From an uncultured Candidatus Saccharibacteria bacterium (GTDB lineage: Bacteria > Patescibacteriota > Saccharimonadia > Saccharimonadales > Saccharimonadaceae), in assembly GCA_938046115.1 (NCBI GenBank), contig CALIXX010000050.1, forward strand, positions 1-8,951: a stretch of DNA of 8,951 nt, given 5' to 3'. A program made the translations under genes and the position numbers. Positions 6,397 to 8,951 of this stretch are shown here, one piece after another. Position 1 is the first letter of the stretch. Each line of letters starts with the position of its first letter. The notes beneath the pieces are model-generated. The model was not told the DNA's origin and did not search any database. It worked only from the letters and a program-made list of their open reading frames with translations.

Positions 6397-6404
6397 ATCA
6401 AGCT

Positions 6405-6413
6405 ATTATAACA
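6405..6413 (-). promoter_or_regulatory. extended -10 promoter of dus
   Basis: TGT-TATAAT on the minus strand (6413-6405) is a perfect extended -10 box. It ends eight bases before the first dus ATG, leaving an mRNA with essentially no leader. No -35 is evident. Confidence 0.65.
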
Positions 6414-6432
6414 CAATGTATCAGGGGAGAGA

Positions 6433-6472
6433 CCCCACGCCCGCATGCGTAGATGGGTGCGCGGACGTGGGG
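6433..6472 (-). terminator. GC-rich hairpin at the 3' end of RNA B
   Basis: CCCCACG (6433-6439) pairs with CGTGGGG (6466-6472), continued by CCGC (6441-6444) and GCGG (6461-6464). On the minus strand it is followed by TCTCTCCCC rather than a clean U-run, so termination may be weak. It lies between RNA B and the dus promoter. Confidence 0.45.
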
Positions 6473-6560
6473 CTGGTTGTGAGCATATAGTCTTATAGAC
6501 CACCCCCTTTCTGGGGTCAACTCTCCAAGGCAGTTCCTTGGAGGGTATACTTACTCACAG

Positions 6561-6662
6561 CTGGGATGGCAGGAGTCGAACCTGCTACGAGAGTTCCCAC
6601 GAATGCTTGTCTCCATTGACAAGCAAGCCTCTCGTACCCCGCAACCACGCGGGCCATCCCAG
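6561..6662 (-). other. tRNA-like domain of RNA B
   Basis: On the minus strand a 10-bp stem CTGGGATGGC/GCCATCCCAG closes a cloverleaf. A perfect T-arm (GCAGG-TTCGACT-CCTGC, 6585-6569) joins an acceptor-like 7-bp stem TGGGATG/CATCCCA with G at the discriminator place. The D-side hairpin is CCCGC-GTGGTT-GCGGG. The third arm is not an anticodon arm: an 8-bp stem TACGAGAG/CTCTCGTA carries an inner 8-bp hairpin TGCTTGTC-AATGGA-GACAAGCA with a 6-base loop. There is no U8 and no encoded CCA. Total 102 nt, too odd for any tRNA class I know. Confidence 0.6.
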
Positions 6663-6742
6663 GTCGGTCACCATCGACCGACTTTCCTCACAAAAACTCA
6701 AGCCGGAGCAGCGCCGGCGAGTTCTTTGCAAGGGTAGAGATA

Positions 6743-6771
6743 ATTGTAATCTACTTGGGCGAGGCTGTCAA
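6743..6771 (-). promoter_or_regulatory. near-consensus sigma-70 promoter of RNA B
   Basis: TTGACA (6771-6766) and TACAAT (6748-6743) are spaced exactly 17 bases on the minus strand: a perfect -35 and a 5/6 -10. The start is expected near 6736. It is the strongest promoter in the window, which fits an abundant stable RNA. Confidence 0.85.
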
Positions 6772-6884
6772 GTGGTAGCTCACTAAAGCTGGCTGGCGTA
6801 TCGCAGTCTTGCGTTGGTGTGCTCCATTCCCCTTGTGATGGTATACTCAATCAGCTTTGCACACGTGCAATTATATGTTCTCAA
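6772..6884. other. spacer between RNA A terminator and RNA B promoter
   Basis: No gene is supported. Short inverted elements such as TTGCACACGTGCAA (6857-6870, perfect palindrome) occur. Confidence 0.4.
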
Positions 6885-6895
6885 GAAAAGGAAGA

Positions 6896-6932
6896 AGCTC
6901 CTGCCTCAACGCATGATGCGGATGCAGGAGCT
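6896..6932 (-). terminator. rho-independent terminator of RNA A
   Basis: On the minus strand AGCTCCTGC (6932-6924) pairs with GCAGGAGCT (6904-6896), 9 bp, with a small inner CGCA/TGCG hairpin. A U-rich tail TCTTCCTTTTCTT follows at 6894-6882. This tail sets the transcribed strand of RNA A. Confidence 0.6.
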
Positions 6933-7188
6933 CGGGAGAGACTACAAGCGGTTCTGCTCGTCCTGGCTGGTAGCCGGGGCGCGAGTGAATCTCGCGAGTC
7001 CACGTGTTTTAAAGAAGTCTCCGTGGCAGGTGCACGGTGCGCGGTATAAAACGCAGCATGAGACTTCTCGATCGTTGTCTCCCGAATGACAACGATACCG
7101 CCTACCCTCCTTCGTGTCCAACAAGGGTAGCCTGCGGCGGTTGCTATAGCAGTGCTCAACGCGGGAAAGCGGAGCATTGCTATATAGC

Positions 7189-7260
7189 GGAGATAGCAGG
7201 AATTGAACCTGCACCTCTATGTGAGTTAACACACAAAGGGAAAAGGGGCCATTCATCTCC
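7189..7260 (-). other. tRNA-like domain of RNA A
   Basis: 72 nt, exactly a tRNA without CCA. The acceptor-like stem GGAGATG/TATCTCC (one G-U pair) and the T-arm GCAGG-TTCAATT-CCTGC (7212-7196) sit at the standard positions 1-7, 49-65 and 66-72. The left half fails: no D-stem can form in TGGCCCCTTTTCCC, the GG of the D-loop is absent, and the middle hairpin TGTG-TGTTAACT-CACA has 4 bp and an 8-base loop. It could be a dead tRNA or a genuine tRNA mimic inside RNA A. Confidence 0.55.
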
Positions 7261-7347
7261 AGTGACGGATAGGTGCACGACCTTATTCTGTCGTGACTTA
7301 CACCTATTCTCTCAGCCTCGCACGTGAGGCTGACCGTCAGACACATA

Positions 7348-7375
7348 GTAAAAAGAAATCAAGACTTCTTTTTAC
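7348..7375. terminator. 10-bp A/T-rich hairpin between the helicase unit and RNA A
   Basis: GTAAAAAGAA (7348-7357) and TTCTTTTTAC (7366-7375) are perfect arms around an 8-base loop and cover the stop codon of the small ORF 7359-7478. The T-rich arm could act as a U-tract on the minus strand, and on the plus strand symmetrically. Weak GC content makes efficiency doubtful. Confidence 0.4.
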
Positions 7376-7478
7376 CGTGTATCCTCTCAGTGCGACGCGC
7401 CTCCGCGTCGGCATTCCTGGTGGCCTGGTCAGCCATATTGATGGCCAACCAGTCTTTCGAGGTTCGCTGCGACGACAC
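7359..7478 (-). CDS. possible very small hydrophilic protein
   Basis: A minus frame overlapping the end of the helicase-nuclease region by none from its GTG (7478) but open through that stop from about 7506. From the GTG it encodes 39 residues (VSSQRTSKDWLAIN then MADQATRNADAEARRT and a basic end ERIHGKKKS). From the internal ATG at 7436 it encodes 25. Third positions are mostly G or C, as in the neighbouring genes, and the lysine-rich end is typical of small cytosolic proteins, which is why I prefer this frame to the other open ones. There is no ribosome site before either start, so translation could be coupled to the gene upstream, which ends 20 bases earlier. Family unknown. Confidence 0.4.
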   Translation of the reverse strand: MSSQRTSKDWLAINMADQATRNADAEARRTERIHGKKKS

Positions 7479-7497
7479 AATGGCCGCGCGAGCCGCG

Positions 7498-8951
7498 CTA
7501 TTCTCGCTCTTCTATACGCCGCAGCAGATCCTCCTCGAAGGCGAGAATGCCTTTGTAGGTGGCTGGGTAGTGGCTGGTGTCGGGCAGCTGGAGCTGAGTA
7601 ATGCAGCGCCACACGGCGGCAATGAGCTGGGTAAACTCATCCAGCTCGGCCTGAGAAAAGCTGGTGCTGAGCTGGTGGATATCGCCCGTATCCTTATCTG
7701 GCTCGACGAACTGCAGCGTGGCCCCGGCAAAGTCGTAGCGGGCATAGTCGCGCGAGTGGCGCACAAGGAGCTCGTAGAACATCAGCTGCTGGCGGTATTT
7801 GTGCAGCTTGATCTTCTCGGCATCGGTGCGGCCCTGCCAGCTGCGGGCGGGCTTGCCCGTTTTGTAATCTGTAACGGCGATGGTATTGGCAGCGTGGTCA
7901 ATATTGACAAGATCGAGCGTGCCAGTGAGGCGAGCATCACCTAGCACGACTCCTTGGCCGGCAAAGCTCAGCTCGGTCTTTTGCTCGGGGCGGAAGGTGT
8001 GCGCCTTGGCCTGCAAGAAGGCGCTCAGTGAATCCAGCCCCTTGCGGCTAAAGTATGCGAAGTCCTCTGGCCTCAGCGGCTGGCGATTAAGCTCTTGCTC
8101 GAAGTCGCCGAGGATATCCTCGGCCGGTCGCACCTTGCCAGTGGCAGCAAGATGGGTGTGAGCACGCTGCAGCACGTGGTGGATAGCATTACCATAGATG
8201 GCATGCGGGCTGGGTGCTTGCGGGAAGCGCAGCAGGTAGTTGGTCAAGAAGGCCGCTGGCCCACCCCGCGACACGTCTAAGAAGGTAGTAAGATGGGTAC
8301 TAGAGAGCTTATACTGCTCGAGCATAGGCTGGAGAAGCTGCTGCAAATCGGGCTCGGGCGTGCCAACTGGCGCAAGGCGGCGCTGCCAGTCGGTAGTGAG
8401 CTGGGTGGTGAGGCTTGGCACGTCGTTGGGCATATCAACAGTGGTTGCAGTGAGGTCGACGCCGTCGAGGAAGCTGGCCGGCAGCGTTGCTTTGCCAGCA
8501 TCATCTTGGGTGCTGTAGCTGATAGTCAGGTAGTCGCGCGCCCGCGTCATGGCGACAAAAAAGAGGCGGAGGCGCTCGTCGTACGTGTTACCAGCGGGAG
8601 CAATAGCAAGGTTATCTGGATACGTGATAAGCGACACCGGCGAGCGCACACGCCGTCCCCAAGTGCTATCGACAGCGCCCATGATATAGACATGGCCAAA
8701 CTCCAGCCCCTTGGCCTTGTGCGCCGTCATGAGATTAATGCGGCCGGTATGTGCCTCGGTGCGCTGGCGGATGGTGGTGATGGGTGTCTTGAACTGCCGG
8801 TGCAAGCTGAGGAGGTCGAGCATATCGGCAAGCCGGAGTGTCTCGTCATCACCACGATGCTCCTGCGTGCGGCTGCGCAGCGTGCGCAAAGCCTCGAGGC
8901 AGGCAAGGTATGCGTCGGGCTGCTCGGCAAGCTTCTCGCGCGAGAAATAAT
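7498..8951 (-). CDS. UvrD/Rep-family helicase with C-terminal PD-(D/E)XK nuclease, 5' part outside the window
   Basis: The frame is open to the right edge, so the N-terminal part (Walker A, motifs Ia-IV) lies outside; about 484 codons are seen. Counting from the TTG at 8889, which is only an internal codon, helicase motif V is GRINLMTAHKAKGLEFGHV (residues 49-67) and motif VI is DERLRLFFVAMTRARDYL (104-121), with R116/R118 as the arginine finger region. The C-terminal nuclease of the RecB type follows: YGNAIHHVLQ (232-241), GTLDLV with D326, TDYKTGK with D341 and K343, and QQLMFYE (368-374) with the Q-x-x-x-Y motif. All key residues are present, so helicase and nuclease should both work. This design is that of AddA or of UvrD-nuclease fusions used in recombinational repair of double-strand breaks. 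No AddB partner is visible. It ends at a TAG at 7498-7500. Confidence 0.92.
   Translation of the reverse strand, partial: YFSREKLAEQPDAYLACLEALRTLRSRTQEHRGDDETLRLADMLDLLSLHRQFKTPITTIRQRTEAHTGRINLMTAHKAKGLEFGHVYIMGAVDSTWGRRVRSPVSLITYPDNLAIAPAGNTYDERLRLFFVAMTRARDYLTISYSTQDDAGKATLPASFLDGVDLTATTVDMPNDVPSLTTQLTTDWQRRLAPVGTPEPDLQQLLQPMLEQYKLSSTHLTTFLDVSRGGPAAFLTNYLLRFPQAPSPHAIYGNAIHHVLQRAHTHLAATGKVRPAEDILGDFEQELNRQPLRPEDFAYFSRKGLDSLSAFLQAKAHTFRPEQKTELSFAGQGVVLGDARLTGTLDLVNIDHAANTIAVTDYKTGKPARSWQGRTDAEKIKLHKYRQQLMFYELLVRHSRDYARYDFAGATLQFVEPDKDTGDIHQLSTSFSQAELDEFTQLIAAVWRCITQLQLPDTSHYPATYKGILAFEEDLLRRIEERE

Larger units (their letters stand above)
6431..6736 (-). ncRNA. structured RNA B, about 300 nt, family unknown
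   Basis: The strand is set by the promoter at 6743-6771. In transcription order: hairpin 6719-6723/6695-6699 with 6714-6718/6702-6706; the block GTGAGGAAAGTC (6691-6680); hairpin 6676-6682/6663-6669; the tRNA-like domain 6662-6561; hairpin CTCCAAGG/CCTTGGAG (6536-6543/6523-6530); CCCC/GGGG (6513-6516/6503-6506); GTCT/AGAC (6497-6500/6490-6493). A closing pair GTGAG/CTCAC (6554-6558 with 6479-6483) unites the last three. No frame is convincing as protein. GAGGAAAGTC equals the core of RNase P CR-I and sits about 50 nt from the 5' end behind a P3-like hairpin, as in rnpB. However, no CR-II, CR-III or proper CR-V is found in this transcript, so rnpB is not called. The 3' end is uncertain. Confidence 0.6.
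6885..7340 (-). ncRNA. structured RNA A, about 450 nt, family unknown
   Basis: Nearly every base can be placed in long perfect helices. In transcription order: three-way junction CTGACGG/CCGTCA (7334-7339/7263-7268) holding 7326-7332/7313-7319, 7301-7307/7269-7275 and 7290-7295/7276-7281; the tRNA-like domain 7260-7189; a hairpin of about 15 bp 7172-7188/7143-7157; ACCGCC/GGCGGT 7136-7141/7097-7102 with inner 7124-7129/7103-7108; a 9-bp hairpin 7088-7096/7071-7079; a 9-bp stem 7060-7068/7013-7021; hairpin CGCGAG/CTCGCG 6991-6996/6980-6985; the block CAGAACCGCTT (6956-6946), which resembles RNase P CR-V; then the terminator. A TACTAT at 7350-7345 could be the -10. No protein frame is convincing. 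RNase P, tmRNA and SRP signatures are otherwise lacking. Large ornate RNAs such as GOLLD or ROOL are possible comparisons. Confidence 0.6.

Noticed and set aside
6495..6516. T-box riboswitch motif (AAAGGGGGTGGTCTA, minus)
   Set aside because: Only partly like AGGGUGGNACCGCG, with no specifier-loop architecture, and the downstream gene dus is not a T-box target.
6561..6662. Ordinary tRNA gene on the minus strand
   Set aside because: The T-arm and acceptor fit, but positions 8-48 do not: no U8, no normal D-loop and no 5+7+5 anticodon arm, in either a class I or class II layout.
6431..6736. Canonical rnpB for RNA B alone
   Set aside because: CR-I-like block and P3-like hairpin are present, but no CR-II/CR-III (GGUAAGGGUGAAA type) and no fitting CR-V within this transcript; GTCGGTC also pairs locally with GACCGAC.
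7189..7260. tRNA-Asn with a GTT anticodon
   Set aside because: GTT occurs in the middle loop, but at the standard positions 34-36 the bases are AAC, the 27-31/39-43 stem does not pair and the D-arm is missing.
6431..7340. tmRNA (ssrA), one-piece or permuted
   Set aside because: No GGnTTCGAC block near a 5' acceptor strand and no recognisable tag ending in LAA or YALAA followed by a stop. The acceptor strands lie only 72 or 102 bases apart.
7324..7944. 206-residue plus-strand ORF opposite the helicase-nuclease
   Set aside because: Shadow of the minus-strand gene, which carries intact helicase and nuclease motifs.

Overview
The window looks like chromosomal DNA of a Candidate Phyla Radiation bacterium, most likely Saccharibacteria (TM7) or a relative. 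This rests on the style of the proteins (an ATP synthase epsilon subunit with a charged C-terminus, a small CMDGR-motif protein, a Dus with few ornaments, a UvrD-type helicase with a C-terminal nuclease), mixed GC content, tight genes on the right and extended -10 promoters lying directly on start codons. It is an inference from protein resemblance, not a database result.

Layout. 1-3270 is unusually empty: a possible short ORF (316-522), a clear Fic AMP-transferase gene (860-1957, minus) behind a promoter that contains a 12-bp inverted repeat, a decayed frameshifted ORF (2189-2459), a terminator-like palindrome (2723-2749), a 20-bp-arm AT-rich palindrome (2783-2824) and then 241 bases with no C on the plus strand (2827-3067). 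3271-5169 is a plus-strand gene run: a small three-helix membrane protein closed by a strong terminator, atpC apparently transcribed alone and leaderless, and a carbonic-anhydrase-like protein. Facing it on the minus strand are dus (5410-6396) and a short BrnT-like remnant behind it.

6430-7340 holds no convincing protein gene but is packed with perfect hairpins. I read it as two minus-strand structured RNAs. RNA B (about 6431-6736) has a near-consensus promoter. RNA A (about 6885-7340) ends in a hairpin with a U-rich tail. Each contains a tRNA-like domain (acceptor-like stem plus canonical T-arm) whose anticodon and D regions are not tRNA. RNA B also carries a short RNase P CR-I-like block, and RNA A a CR-V-like block; the two are complementary in the way of RNase P helix P4, but in reversed gene order. 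I cannot assign either RNA to a known family, and this pair is the best candidate for something undescribed.

7359-8951 (minus) holds the 3' part of a UvrD-family helicase fused to a PD-(D/E)XK nuclease, probably followed by a very small basic protein and an A/T-rich hairpin that separates this unit from RNA A.
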